DNA of 7,575 bases from an uncultured Eubacteriaceae bacterium. GTDB lineage: Bacteria; Bacillota; Clostridia; Lachnospirales; CAG-274. The position numbers and the translations under genes are program-made. The stretch lies in assembly GCA_938042265.1 (NCBI GenBank), contig CALIRN010000358.1, positions 1-7,575 of the forward strand, in the 5' to 3' direction. The notes below the pieces were generated by a model. That model was not told the origin of the DNA, did no database searches, and saw nothing but the letters and a program-made list of their open reading frames with translations. How positions within the stretch are numbered: the first letter of the stretch is position 1; every line of letters starts with the position of its first letter. Below are positions 1 to 6,035 of the stretch, piece by piece.

Positions 1-57
1 ACCAAATCATGATATTTTTTAGCCACAAGTGTTACAAAAATGCTTGACCACAACAAA
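1..57. repeat. 57-bp direct repeat, left copy
   Basis: This stretch is identical base for base to 3412-3468. The two copies diverge at once on the right side (cctcatt here, atatatt at the other copy). It begins at the first base of the window, so it may extend further left. The pair brackets the serine-recombinase genes and marks the likely ends of that element. It is longer than the few identical bases usual for serine-recombinase attachment cores, so part of it may be duplicated target or element terminal sequence. Confidence 0.9.
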
Positions 58-141
58 CCTCATTCTTTCTAAATTTTTGCGTAGCAAAACAGTAGGGGCT
101 TGGGGAGTAATCACCAAACAAATTTTAAAATGTAATTTTAA

Positions 142-210
142 CAAGCCGTCGTAGGGTAGCATAATTTTGAAATGCAAATTTTCAAAATGTCTACCCTACG
201 GCTATGCTTG
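142..210. other. Large imperfect inverted repeat near the element's left end
   Basis: The arms CGTAGGGTAG (150-159) and CTACCCTACG (191-200) pair perfectly. An inner 9-bp stem (164-172 with 180-188) closes a 7-nt loop, and an outer caagc/gcttg pair (142-146 with 206-210) extends the fold. No T tract follows, so it does not look like a terminator. It lies about 85 bp inside the left repeat. It could be a recombinase or accessory-protein binding region or a hairpin used in single-stranded form. The rest of 58-336 shows only a small TTTTGC-gta-GCAAAA hairpin (75-89) and no gene. Confidence 0.7.
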
Positions 211-336
211 CAGAATAGTGAAACCTGATTTTTGAGATACTCAAAAATCTTAAATCCGTTAATAAAAGTCTTGTAATTTAAAGATATATTCATTTCTTTA
301 AAAAGTCAATATGCTTTGTCGAATTTTTCCTTTTTC

Positions 337-364
337 TTGAGGAAATATTTGTATTTTTTATAAT
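337..364 (+). promoter_or_regulatory. Promoter for the HTH regulator gene
   Basis: TTGAGG at 337-342 is followed by a 16-bp spacer and a consensus TATAAT at 359-364. A second TATAAT at 370-375 has no good -35 partner. The start region of the HTH gene lies about 80 bp downstream, with the operator-like palindrome between. Confidence 0.55.
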
Positions 365-372
365 ATTTTTAT

Positions 373-399
373 AATATAAGACACAAATTGTCTTATATT
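373..399. promoter_or_regulatory. Operator-like palindrome (11-bp perfect arms)
   Basis: AATATAAGACA (373-383) and TGTCTTATATT (389-399) are perfect inverted repeats separated by 5 nt (caaat). The site sits just after the -10 box and upstream of the HTH gene, where a bound repressor would block transcription. The simplest inference is autoregulation by the adjacent HTH protein, although the palindrome could also form an RNA hairpin in the leader. Confidence 0.6.
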
Positions 400-442
400 G
401 GTGGTACTCTTAAAACATAAATATATGGAGGAGGTGAAAGCG

Positions 443-781
443 TTGACAAAATATGAAAGACATACTGAAATTATGAATATGTTATCAACTCATAATCAAT
501 TTACCATGTTGGAATTAGCAACCAAGTTTAAAGTTTCAGTAAGAACAATAAGTCGGGATATTTTGGATTTAACGCTTTCATATCCAATCCATATCAACAG
601 GGGCAGCAACGGAGGTGTCAGGCTTGACAAAAATTATAAATATAATAAAAGATACCTTAACAATGAACAGTATACTTTTTTGAAAAAGTTAGGCACTTCT
701 TTAAATGAAAAGGATAAAGAGGTGCTTAAAAGTGTAATCATAGATTTTTCCATTGAAAAAGACACTTCTTGGATAATCTGA
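443..781 (+). CDS. Small winged-HTH (HTH_11/DeoR-like) transcriptional regulator
   Basis: This 112-aa protein starts at TTG 443, chosen because a strong GGAGGAGGTG box (427-436) lies just upstream; a longer GTG start at 398 would fall inside the upstream palindrome and has no ribosome binding site. Residues 5-62 form a helix-turn-helix with a wing: ELATKFKVSVRTISRDI reads as the recognition unit and GSNGGVRL as the wing, typical of HTH_11/DeoR-type DNA-binding domains. The remaining 50 residues are charged and lack the sugar-binding or WYL effector domain of full-length relatives, so it is a DNA-binding domain with a short tail. It is the first gene of the serine-recombinase element and probably controls it, or itself, through the palindrome at 373-399. 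The HTH assignment is firm; the target is inferred. Confidence 0.8.
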   Translation: MTKYERHTEIMNMLSTHNQFTMLELATKFKVSVRTISRDILDLTLSYPIHINRGSNGGVRLDKNYKYNKRYLNNEQYTFLKKLGTSLNEKDKEVLKSVIIDFSIEKDTSWII

Positions 782-807
782 TTTACATATACGCTTTCGT
801 AAATTCT

Positions 808-843
808 GAAAAGCAAATAATTATTTTTTCTTGTTTGCTTTTT
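808..843 (+). terminator. AT-rich terminator-like hairpin after the HTH gene
   Basis: AAAAGCAAA (809-817) pairs perfectly with TTTGCTTTT (834-842), and weaker inner pairs bring the stem to about 12 bp around a 10-nt loop. The 3' arm itself ends in a T run. It lies 27 bp past the stop codon of the HTH gene. The stem is AT-rich, so termination may be weak. Confidence 0.45.
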
Positions 844-1106
844 GAGTTTATAAAACTTAGCATAACTGCACCTTGAAAACTGAATATCGAGGAATATCAA
901 TTACATCGAATTTATATGAGCCATTCGGAAAATATGCGAGGACTGTCTGTTCAATATAATGTTGTGGGAGGAACTTAATGGAATTGTAAACGAGGAATTA
1001 CTGTTGTAATGAAGTAAAGGCACGAGCAATAAATATTCAGCTGATAATAAACCTGTGGCAAGGCTTATGCGATGACGATAAATCCTAAAGGAGGCTGTGA
1101 CTGATT
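844..1106 (+). other. Non-coding stretch, possible structured RNA leader
   Basis: No credible gene is present; the longest frames here are under 35 codons and lack a ribosome binding site. An 8-nt segment CTGAATAT (880-887) is exactly complementary to ATATTCAG (1033-1040) about 145 nt away. The stretch ends in an AAAGGAGG box (1087-1094) ahead of an ATG at 1107. A phrase similar to 871-884 (ccttgaaaactgaa) also occurs in Firmicutes rRNA spacer regions, as recalled. A folded leader RNA is possible but unproven, since one 8-bp pairing over this distance can arise by chance. Confidence 0.25.
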
Positions 1107-1441
1107 ATGCCTTCATCAATTTTGATCAAATTTCCCTGTTCCTTCGTCAGCAAAAACTTGACTTAGGCTTCGACTAAACCTGCGTTTTTACTTCCTTGCA
1201 ACAGAAAAATTTTTCTCAAAATTTATTTTGACAAATCAGTTACAGACTCCTTACTAATGATACTTGCAGACTACCTGCTCCGCCTATTACGAAAGGGAGA
1301 TTGCCTCTTGTAACGCCGAAAGACTTACAAGGGACAAATGAGGTTGCCAAACCGATTGATGTTCTTTTTAATAAATTTGGTGATTGTGGAAATACTTTAT
1401 ATATTACAATCCTAAAAATATACAAAATAAGGAGGTATTAG
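1107..1441 (+). pseudogene. Possible remnant of a small gene (frameshifted, internal stop)
   Basis: An ATG at 1107 follows the AAAGGAGG box at 1087-1094 and opens a 19-codon frame (MPSSILIKFPCSF...) that stops at TAG 1164. Reading through that stop, the frame continues past 1240. A different frame then opens at 1232-1441 and includes a protein-like stretch, CRLPAPPITKGRLPLVTP then DVLFNKFGDCG, before TAG at 1439. Switching frame near 1250 would join the two into one product, so this may be a decayed ORF with one nonsense codon and one shift. I do not recognise a family. The alternative is that it is simply non-coding DNA; a perfect 14-bp palindrome at 1203-1216 and a TTAG/CTAA mini-hairpin near 1164-1178 fit either view. 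Confidence 0.25.
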
Positions 1442-1445
1442 GATT

Positions 1446-1589
1446 ATGAACAGTAATGACACAAAATCATTGCTTGAATATACAGCCTTAACAGTTATTA
1501 ACAACACCTTATTTCAAAACGGAATTATAGATATATCAGTCAGTGAAAAAATCGCAAATGTCATACGTAAAGATTACCGTTTCAAATAA
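1446..1589 (+). CDS. Small hypothetical protein (47 aa) upstream of the recombinase
   Basis: An ATG at 1446 preceded by AAGGAGG (1429-1435) opens a 47-codon frame ending at TAA 1587. The product starts MNSNDTKSLLEYTALTV and ends VIRKDYRFK: a probable amphipathic helix, the turn NGIID, and a basic C-terminus. This arrangement resembles the short SHOCT-like or recombinase-associated proteins (about 40-60 aa, with a G-[LI]-I-[ST]-E-E-E-[YF] motif and a basic tail) often found just upstream of large serine recombinases in Clostridia, but the central acidic motif is weak here. It lies 99 bp before the recombinase start, separated by that gene's promoter. It may be an accessory factor for recombination. 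Existence is well supported by the ribosome binding site; function is unknown. Confidence 0.6.
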   Translation: MNSNDTKSLLEYTALTVINNTLFQNGIIDISVSEKIANVIRKDYRFK

Positions 1590-1617
1590 TTACATGATTT
1601 CTCTATTTTATTGTATG

Positions 1618-1646
1618 TTGAAAAATAGCAATATTTGATGTATACT
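1618..1646 (+). promoter_or_regulatory. Promoter of the serine recombinase
   Basis: TTGAAA (1618-1623), a 17-bp spacer and TATACT (1641-1646) make a near-consensus housekeeping promoter. Initiation around 1652-1654 would give a leader of only about 36 nt before the recombinase ATG, almost all of it the hairpin described at 1660-1696. Confidence 0.65.
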
Positions 1647-1659
1647 GTTATCGGAGTAT

Positions 1660-1696
1660 ATATTCAAATGTCGCAGAAAGGAGCGACTATGAATAT
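1660..1696 (+). promoter_or_regulatory. Hairpin holding the recombinase Shine-Dalgarno and start codon
   Basis: ATATTCA (1660-1666) pairs with TGAATAT (1690-1696), and GTCGC (1670-1674) pairs with GCGAC (1683-1687), separated by a small aat/ta internal loop. The apical 8-nt loop is agaaagga, most of the Shine-Dalgarno AAAGGAG. The T and G of the ATG (1690-1691) lie in the lower stem. Such a fold is expected to limit initiation and keep recombinase levels low, or to let a factor switch it. The pairing is seen directly; the regulatory role is inferred. Confidence 0.6.
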
Positions 1697-3400
1697 TTTA
1701 AAAATACGTAATGAACTACGTATAAAACCTTTAAAGGATATATCTCTGCGAGTTGTGTATTACGCAAGAGTATCCACCGAGAAAGATGAGCAGTTAAATT
1801 CACTTAAAAATCAGCAGCAATATTACGAGGAGTACATTGAAGCCAACAGAAATTGGACTTTAATGGGTGGTTACATTGACGAGGGAATTTCAGGCATAAC
1901 AGTTAAGAAGAGAGAGAATTTTCACAGGATGATAGAAGATGCCAAACAGGGCAAATTTGACTTTATCATCACAAAGGAAATATCCCGATTTGCAAGAAAT
2001 ACTCTTGACAGCATCAGTTTCACAAGGGAGCTGTTATCAAACGGTGTGGGAGTATTGTTTCAAAATGACAACATTAACACACTTGATGAAGATAGTGAGT
2101 TCCGCTTAACAATAATGGCAGGTGTGACTCAAGATGAGGTTAGAAAGCTTTCAAGCAGAGTTAAATTTGGACACGCACAGGCTATCAAAAACGGTGTTGT
2201 AATGGGTAATTCAAGAATTTATGGCTACGAAAAAAAGATGGCAAGCTTGTTATTAACCAAAGTGAGGCAAAGATGGTAAAGCTTATCTTTGAAAAATACG
2301 CAAGCGGTGAGTATTCAACGCCTATGCTTGAAAAACTTCTTTACGAAAAAGGCTATCGTAATTACAGCGGCAGAAAAATTAATAGGGGTGTCATCGGTCA
2401 TATCATTACTAACCCAAAATATAAAGGTTTTTATGTTGGCGGTAAAGTTAAAATTGTTGATATGTTTACCAAAAAGCAGAAGTTTATTGACCCACAGGAT
2501 TGGGTTATATGGCAAGATGAAGATGGCACAACCGTTCCTGCAATTGTTGATGAAGCCACTTGGGAAAAAGCCAACCATTATTTTTCTGAACGCAGCACAC
2601 AAATCAAAAGCCGAAAAAGCTCTTTCAAGCATAACAATCTGTTTACAGGCAAGATATTTTGTGCCAACGATAACGCACCTTATTATCTTAAAGCACGAAA
2701 AAATCGAAAAGGTGAACCCGATTGTACTTGGATATGCAGTCATAAGACAAAGAACGGTGCTGCAAGCTGTAGTTCATTTCCATTAAAACAGGATGAATTA
2801 CTTGAAATGCTGTCAATGTCCTTGCTTGAAATCTATGACAATTTCGATTTTATCATTGACAAATATATGGAATATTATAAGGCTGCTCAAATAGATGAAA
2901 AGGATACTGCTTCAGAGATTAAAAGACTTGAACTTGAAATTGAAAAGTTTGAGCGTAGAAAGGATAAGCTGCTTGACTTAAATCTTGACGGTAAAATTTC
3001 AAATGAAGAATTTGGAAAGCGTAATGACAAGCTGAACGAGGATATAGAAAAACTTGAAAAGGCTAAAGCAGCTTTACTTGAAAAGAGCAAATCTGATGGC
3101 AATCCTTTAGATGACTTTGTCTTTATAAAAAATACAATCAAATCCTATTTGAAAGACGGAAAATTACAATTTACACAAGCTTCAATTAATGATATGATTG
3201 ATAAAATTTTGGTTAAGCCAACGGACAAATACACTGCCGAGGTTAGTATCATTCTAAGAACGCAAACGGTGAAAAAATATGTGGCATATAGCCGCAAAAA
3301 TGCAGAAACAGAGGTGGTTCGTTCCGTTAACACGTTTAATACAATTATGTACGTCCACACAGTTATAACGGTTATGCTACTCCACATGAAGTGCGGGTAG
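1689..3400 (+). CDS. Large serine recombinase, frame broken at an A AAA AAG heptamer
   Basis: This is a site-specific DNA recombinase of the large resolvase/TnpX class that cuts and rejoins DNA through a phosphoserine link. The start is ATG 1689 behind AAAGGAG (1677-1683). Residues 20-180 are the catalytic resolvase domain: YARVST with nucleophile Ser29, then SRFARN (99-104) and the E-helix region. Zero frame stops at 2277-2279 after 196 aa. A -1 shift at 2231-2237 instead gives ...YGYEKK-DGKLVINQ and continues to 3400, for 570 aa in total, a normal family length. After the shift come the recombinase domain (about 190-300), a zinc ribbon (about 318-365; first motif CAND instead of CxxC, further Cys at 346, 350 and 361), and a coiled coil (about 408-467). 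It is the last gene of the element. It is either a product of programmed slippage or a recent one-base loss; which one cannot be told from the sequence. Confidence 0.85.
2231..2237 (+). other. Slippery heptamer A AAA AAG at the recombinase frame break
   Basis: In the zero frame the codons read gaA AAA AAG, the same heptamer and phase used for -1 frameshifting in E. coli dnaX. A -1 slip gives AAG followed by GAT at 2237 and restores the normal recombinase reading frame without residue loss. Downstream, AAGCTT occurs near 2243 and again near 2279 and could pair across about 30 nt, a weak stimulator. No clear Shine-Dalgarno-like stimulator lies upstream. The A run is seven bases long, so an 8-to-7 deletion or a sequencing error would look the same. 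Confidence 0.5.
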
Positions 3401-3410
3401 CTGCATAACC
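3370..3410. other. Inverted repeat at the element's right end
   Basis: GGTTATGC (3370-3377) pairs with GCATAACC (3403-3410). A further TAC/GTA pair (3378-3380 with 3397-3399) and an inner CCAC/GTG match lie inside the loop. It overlaps the last recombinase codons and ends one base before the right 57-bp repeat. With little T run directly after it, a structural or recombinase-binding role at the element end is as likely as termination. Confidence 0.45.
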
Positions 3411-3411
3411 A

Positions 3412-3468
3412 ACCAAATCATGATATTTTTTAGCCACAAGTGTTACAAAAATGCTTGACCACAACAAA
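3412..3468. repeat. 57-bp direct repeat, right copy
   Basis: Perfect copy of 1-57, starting 11 bp after the recombinase stop codon. Its right part overlaps the first codons of the open frame that begins at GTG 3440. An in-frame TAG at 3431-3433 closes that frame upstream, so the repeat does not carry an intact 5' end of the gene. It marks the right boundary of the serine-recombinase element. Confidence 0.9.
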
Positions 3469-3940
3469 ATATATTACTAAGGTAAAAATAACTGAACTTA
3501 TTTTTACCTTTACACCTGAAGCACAGAAGCTTTTGTGCCATATGTGCCATCCTTCTGGAATGGGAGAGATGCTAATAAAGAATAAAAACTGCATTAATGA
3601 ATTAATAGCAAAAAACTTTTGCACATCAGATAAAATTACTATACAGGTGATTTCTGAATATCCCTTGCCCTGCATAAAGGACCTTATATATGAATTTGGA
3701 TTTGACAATCCACCTAAAAAGCTTGCACATAAACCAACTGTTTTGAAATGGTTGACTGAACACGAAACCGAATTTTTATCAGCCGTAAATTCAGAATATG
3801 TTCGTCTAATATTGACAGAGGGTGCAAATGAATTAAAAAATACTATTTACCGAAGATACTTTTCACGTTTCGAAACCTATGTAAATGATATAGGAGTTTC
3901 AGAGATCAAGGAAGTTTTTGTTCAAGAACAACCTAAATAA
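3440..3940 (+). CDS. Unknown protein, probably missing its native start
   Basis: The open frame encodes 166 residues from GTG 3440, but no ribosome binding site precedes that codon or the next candidate start (TTG 3455). The frame is closed by TAG at 3431, and its first nine or ten codons come from the 57-bp repeat. The body from KYITKVKI onward looks like real protein: a beta-rich start (ITELIFTFTPEAQ), a CHMCH pair, ISEYPLPCIKDLIYEFGFDNPP, and a helical C-terminus (YRRYFSRFETYVNDIGV). I do not recognise the family. The most likely history is that the serine-recombinase element inserted at or near the start of this island gene and separated it from its upstream part, which would lie left of the window. 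It may now be silent or read only from element promoters. Its stop codon is the first part of the direct repeat that also follows the metallopeptidase gene. Confidence 0.55.
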   Translation: MLQKCLTTTKYITKVKITELIFTFTPEAQKLLCHMCHPSGMGEMLIKNKNCINELIAKNFCTSDKITIQVISEYPLPCIKDLIYEFGFDNPPKKLAHKPTVLKWLTEHETEFLSAVNSEYVRLILTEGANELKNTIYRRYFSRFETYVNDIGVSEIKEVFVQEQPK

Positions 3941-4030
3941 TAAAAAAAAGCCCCATACTACCAACAGAGGACTTTAACCGATACAACCAAGACAAAAGCC
4001 TTGATATAATCAGCCTAGGCACGATGTTAT
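3937..4030. repeat. Diverged direct repeat, copy A
   Basis: Matches 6032-6119. Both copies begin with the stop codon of the preceding gene and an A run (ATAATAAAAAAA), then share CAACA, TTAACCGAT and ACCAAGAC blocks, a perfectly conserved 19-nt block (3999-4017 here) containing TATAAT and the short palindrome TGAT-ata-ATCA, and a closing TTAT. The copies differ by scattered substitutions and small gaps, so the duplication is not recent. They bracket the two-gene operon at 4179-6035. Confidence 0.8.
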
Positions 4031-4116
4031 TCTTCCCCCACTTCGTACCCCATTTAATAAATACATAGGTTGAACATAAATTCCAACGACTTTTTTATCT
4101 TTTTAATTAAATCTAC

Positions 4117-4145
4117 TTGACATTTTCGCCTAAATTGTATAAAAT
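4117..4145 (+). promoter_or_regulatory. Promoter of the two-gene operon
   Basis: A consensus TTGACA at 4117-4122 is followed by a 17-bp spacer and TAAAAT at 4140-4145; TATAAA at 4138-4143 with a 15-bp spacer is the alternative. The AT-rich stretch tataaaatatttatataaa at and after the -10 is nearly palindromic and could be where the XRE-domain protein of the operon binds. The ribosome binding site GGAGGT (4169-4174) precedes ATG 4179. The remainder of 4031-4116 shows nothing recognisable. Confidence 0.65.
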
Positions 4146-4178
4146 ATTTATATAAAATTATCGATTTGGGAGGTAAGT

Positions 4179-4844
4179 ATGGACATACAAACTTTATTAG
4201 ACCAAGATTTTAACAACAAAACAAAAGCAAGTATTTTTAATTGTATCAACATTGCAACTAAAGCATTCGCTCAATTTAAAATTGAGAATAGAGAATTTTT
4301 TAATTATCCTCCAAAACTTAAAACTCTAAATGGTTACTTATTAACTTATGCTGTAGAAAGGCAATTGTATAATTCGTCCCTAACACCAACATCCGATTTT
4401 AGCATAATTACAAAGGATGTTAATGAGTATAAGTATCAGGCTACATTTTTAAGAACGGATAATTTCATTTGTAACATTGGACGCACAAAAGAGGGCTATT
4501 CTCTCTTGCCAAAATCAAAGTATAGGCAGGAATATGCAAAAATTAATTCTGACGTTACAGGCAAACAGCTTATACTTGAGCCTCTACGTGATACTGTAAC
4601 ACTGGAGCCAAAATTATCCTATTACTATGCTCAAATTTCATATTTATATCTATCTGAATATGATAAACTCACCCATCTCGACATAGTAGTTCCGAATAAA
4701 GATTACTCTTCATCTTTATATCATGTAAACCTGCTCGGTAATACAAAATCATATGCCGAATATATAAATCCACAACTTGAAGAAGAGGAAATTGTTACAT
4801 TAAAAAACACTTTAAAAAGTGAAATAAAAAATTTAGCTCAATAA
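4179..4844 (+). CDS. 221-aa protein paired with XRE-ImmA; candidate toxin or effector
   Basis: The start is ATG 4179 behind GGAGGT. I do not recognise a named domain with confidence; the general pattern (an N-terminal helical part, then a mixed beta region with LTHLDIVVPNKDY near residues 163-175) faintly recalls the DUF5986 group, which needs a search. Other visible features are a conserved-looking helix YLLTYAVERQL (53-63), a basic patch LLPKSKYRQEY (109-119), and a very acidic turn (LEEEEIV) before a lysine-rich C-terminal helix. There is no signal peptide or membrane segment, so it is cytosolic. It is first in an operon, 12 bp ahead of the XRE/ImmA-IrrE gene with no terminator between. 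By analogy with modules that pair an XRE-M78 protein with a small partner, it may be the toxin or effector, or the substrate of the peptidase. The pairing is seen; the role is inferred. Confidence 0.6.
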   Translation: MDIQTLLDQDFNNKTKASIFNCINIATKAFAQFKIENREFFNYPPKLKTLNGYLLTYAVERQLYNSSLTPTSDFSIITKDVNEYKYQATFLRTDNFICNIGRTKEGYSLLPKSKYRQEYAKINSDVTGKQLILEPLRDTVTLEPKLSYYYAQISYLYLSEYDKLTHLDIVVPNKDYSSSLYHVNLLGNTKSYAEYINPQLEEEEIVTLKNTLKSEIKNLAQ

Positions 4845-4856
4845 TCAGGTGATTTT

Positions 4857-6035
4857 ATGAAAGATTTTAAGACTTCTATCATACCAAATAGAATAAGACA
4901 GGCTAGAGTCTCCAGAGGTTTTTCCATGTCAGAGCTTGCATCGTTGATTGGAACAACTAAACAAGCTGTATCACAATACGAAATTGGCACATCTACCCCA
5001 AGTTCTTTAGTATTAAAAAAAATGGCTGATATATTGCATTATAATATTAATTTCTTTTATAAAGATATGCCAATTAACAATAGTTCAAACAGTGCTATTT
5101 TTTTTAGGAAGAAAAAAACAACCCGTTCCAAAACTATATTAGCTGCCTGCGAAAAAATTAAGCTGTTTAGGGAAATTAACCTTTACTTATGTGATTATGT
5201 TGATTTTCCTAAACCTAATCTTCCTAGAGTTGATTATGATAATGATTCATTAAATCCAATTTCTAATGAGTTAATTGAAGAATATGCCCTTCAACTTAGA
5301 GAGGCGTGGGGGTTAGGATTACATCCTATTCCTAATTTAATGAATATTATTCAGCGAAATGGCATTTCTGTGTCTAAAATGGAGTTTGGTGATAAAAAAC
5401 TTGATGCATTTTCTGTTTGGTATGATGGTAAACCTTATATTTTCTTAAGTAGTGATAAATATTCAAATGCACGAATTAGGTTTGATATTGCTCACGAGTT
5501 GGGGCATTTAATTATGCATGCCGACTATTATACCGATGAAGATTTAGACGATATTAATATATGTAAAAAAATCGAAAAAGAGGCTGACAGTTTTGCTGGT
5601 GCATTTTTAATGCCTAGACAAACATTTTCTCGGGATATTTTTTCAACATCTATTGATCACTTTATTAATTTAAAAATGAAATGGCTAACATCAATCTCTA
5701 GCATGATTTATCGATGTGATGATTTGAATATTTTATCGGATAATCAAATTAAATATCTAAAAAACCAGATGACCAAACGCCAATACTGGCATTCCGAACC
5801 TTTAGACAGAGAAATACCTATTGAAAAGCCTTTTGCAGTAAAACAAGCTGTAAATTTGTTAATTGACAACAACATTATTAGTCCTTGCCAGTTTGTAAAT
5901 GAAATAGGCTGTTTTGCAGATGAATTGGAAAAATATTGTTTTTTAAACAAAGGATGCTTAACTTCTGACGATGTTTCAAATACTGTCAAATTAAAAAAAT
6001 CCAATATTATTAATTTTAATAACTATCACACATAA
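4857..6035 (+). CDS. XRE helix-turn-helix/ImmA-IrrE (peptidase M78) fusion protein
   Basis: This 392-aa protein starts at ATG 4857 with AGGTGA just upstream. Residues 9-67 form an XRE-type helix-turn-helix (RIRQARVSRGFSMSELASLIG, then TKQAVSQYEIG). Residues about 140-260 are an ImmA/IrrE zinc peptidase: HELGH at 213-217 supplies two zinc ligands and the catalytic Glu214, and Glu242 in KEADSFAGAFLMP is the likely third ligand. The C-terminal part, with YLKNQMTKRQYW and EPLDREIPIEKP, is typical of the long COG2856 family. Relatives cleave repressors or regulatory partners and derepress mobile elements or stress genes; in RosmerTA defence modules a similar HTH-M78 protein is paired with a second gene. 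It is cotranscribed with the 221-aa gene and probably represses the operon through its XRE domain. All active-site residues are intact. Domain calls are firm; substrate and biological role are not known. Confidence 0.9.
   Translation: MKDFKTSIIPNRIRQARVSRGFSMSELASLIGTTKQAVSQYEIGTSTPSSLVLKKMADILHYNINFFYKDMPINNSSNSAIFFRKKKTTRSKTILAACEKIKLFREINLYLCDYVDFPKPNLPRVDYDNDSLNPISNELIEEYALQLREAWGLGLHPIPNLMNIIQRNGISVSKMEFGDKKLDAFSVWYDGKPYIFLSSDKYSNARIRFDIAHELGHLIMHADYYTDEDLDDINICKKIEKEADSFAGAFLMPRQTFSRDIFSTSIDHFINLKMKWLTSISSMIYRCDDLNILSDNQIKYLKNQMTKRQYWHSEPLDREIPIEKPFAVKQAVNLLIDNNIISPCQFVNEIGCFADELEKYCFLNKGCLTSDDVSNTVKLKKSNIINFNNYHT

Larger units (their letters stand above)
1..3468 (+). mobile_element. 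Serine-recombinase mobile element bounded by 57-bp direct repeats
   Basis: A compact element of about 3.4 kb lies between two perfect 57-bp direct repeats. In order it holds a large hairpin, an HTH regulator, a non-coding or degenerate stretch, a 47-aa small gene and a frameshifted large serine recombinase whose stop lies 11 bp before the right repeat. Large serine recombinases of the TnpX/integrase class excise and insert DNA at short attachment sites, and the gene commonly lies near one end of its element, as here. No mobilisation, relaxase or resistance gene is visible, so it is a minimal or decayed element. Recombination between the repeats would leave one copy joined to the gene at 3440. 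The exact ends are inferred. Confidence 0.65.

Noticed and set aside
877..978. Short frame containing MSHSENMRGLSVQYN
   Set aside because: No ribosome binding site before its ATG, only about 20 codons, and it lies in a stretch that looks non-coding throughout.
1020..1100. Resemblance to a c-di-GMP or other known riboswitch (cacgagcaa, gatgacgataaa)
   Set aside because: The conserved core segments of the c-di-GMP-I aptamer are not present, and no other known riboswitch core was recognised.
1240..1425. Minus-strand 61-codon open frame
   Set aside because: No start signals, and it mirrors the possible degenerate plus-strand frame.
2289..2786. Alternative plus-strand frame of 165 codons inside the recombinase
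   Set aside because: It overlaps the recombinase domain in another frame and its translation has no family features; the recombinase frame contains the conserved motifs.
3340..3408. Alternative recombinase C-terminus in another frame ending ATPHEVRVAA
   Set aside because: It would require a second frameshift near the 3' end. The uninterrupted frame to 3400 is simpler, although the alternative tail looks protein-like.
3430..3708. Minus-strand open frame ending in KHFCNTCG, partly within the right 57-bp repeat
   Set aside because: It runs opposite the better-supported plus-strand frame at 3440, has no convincing ribosome binding site, and its cysteine pair near the end is too little to call a zinc finger.
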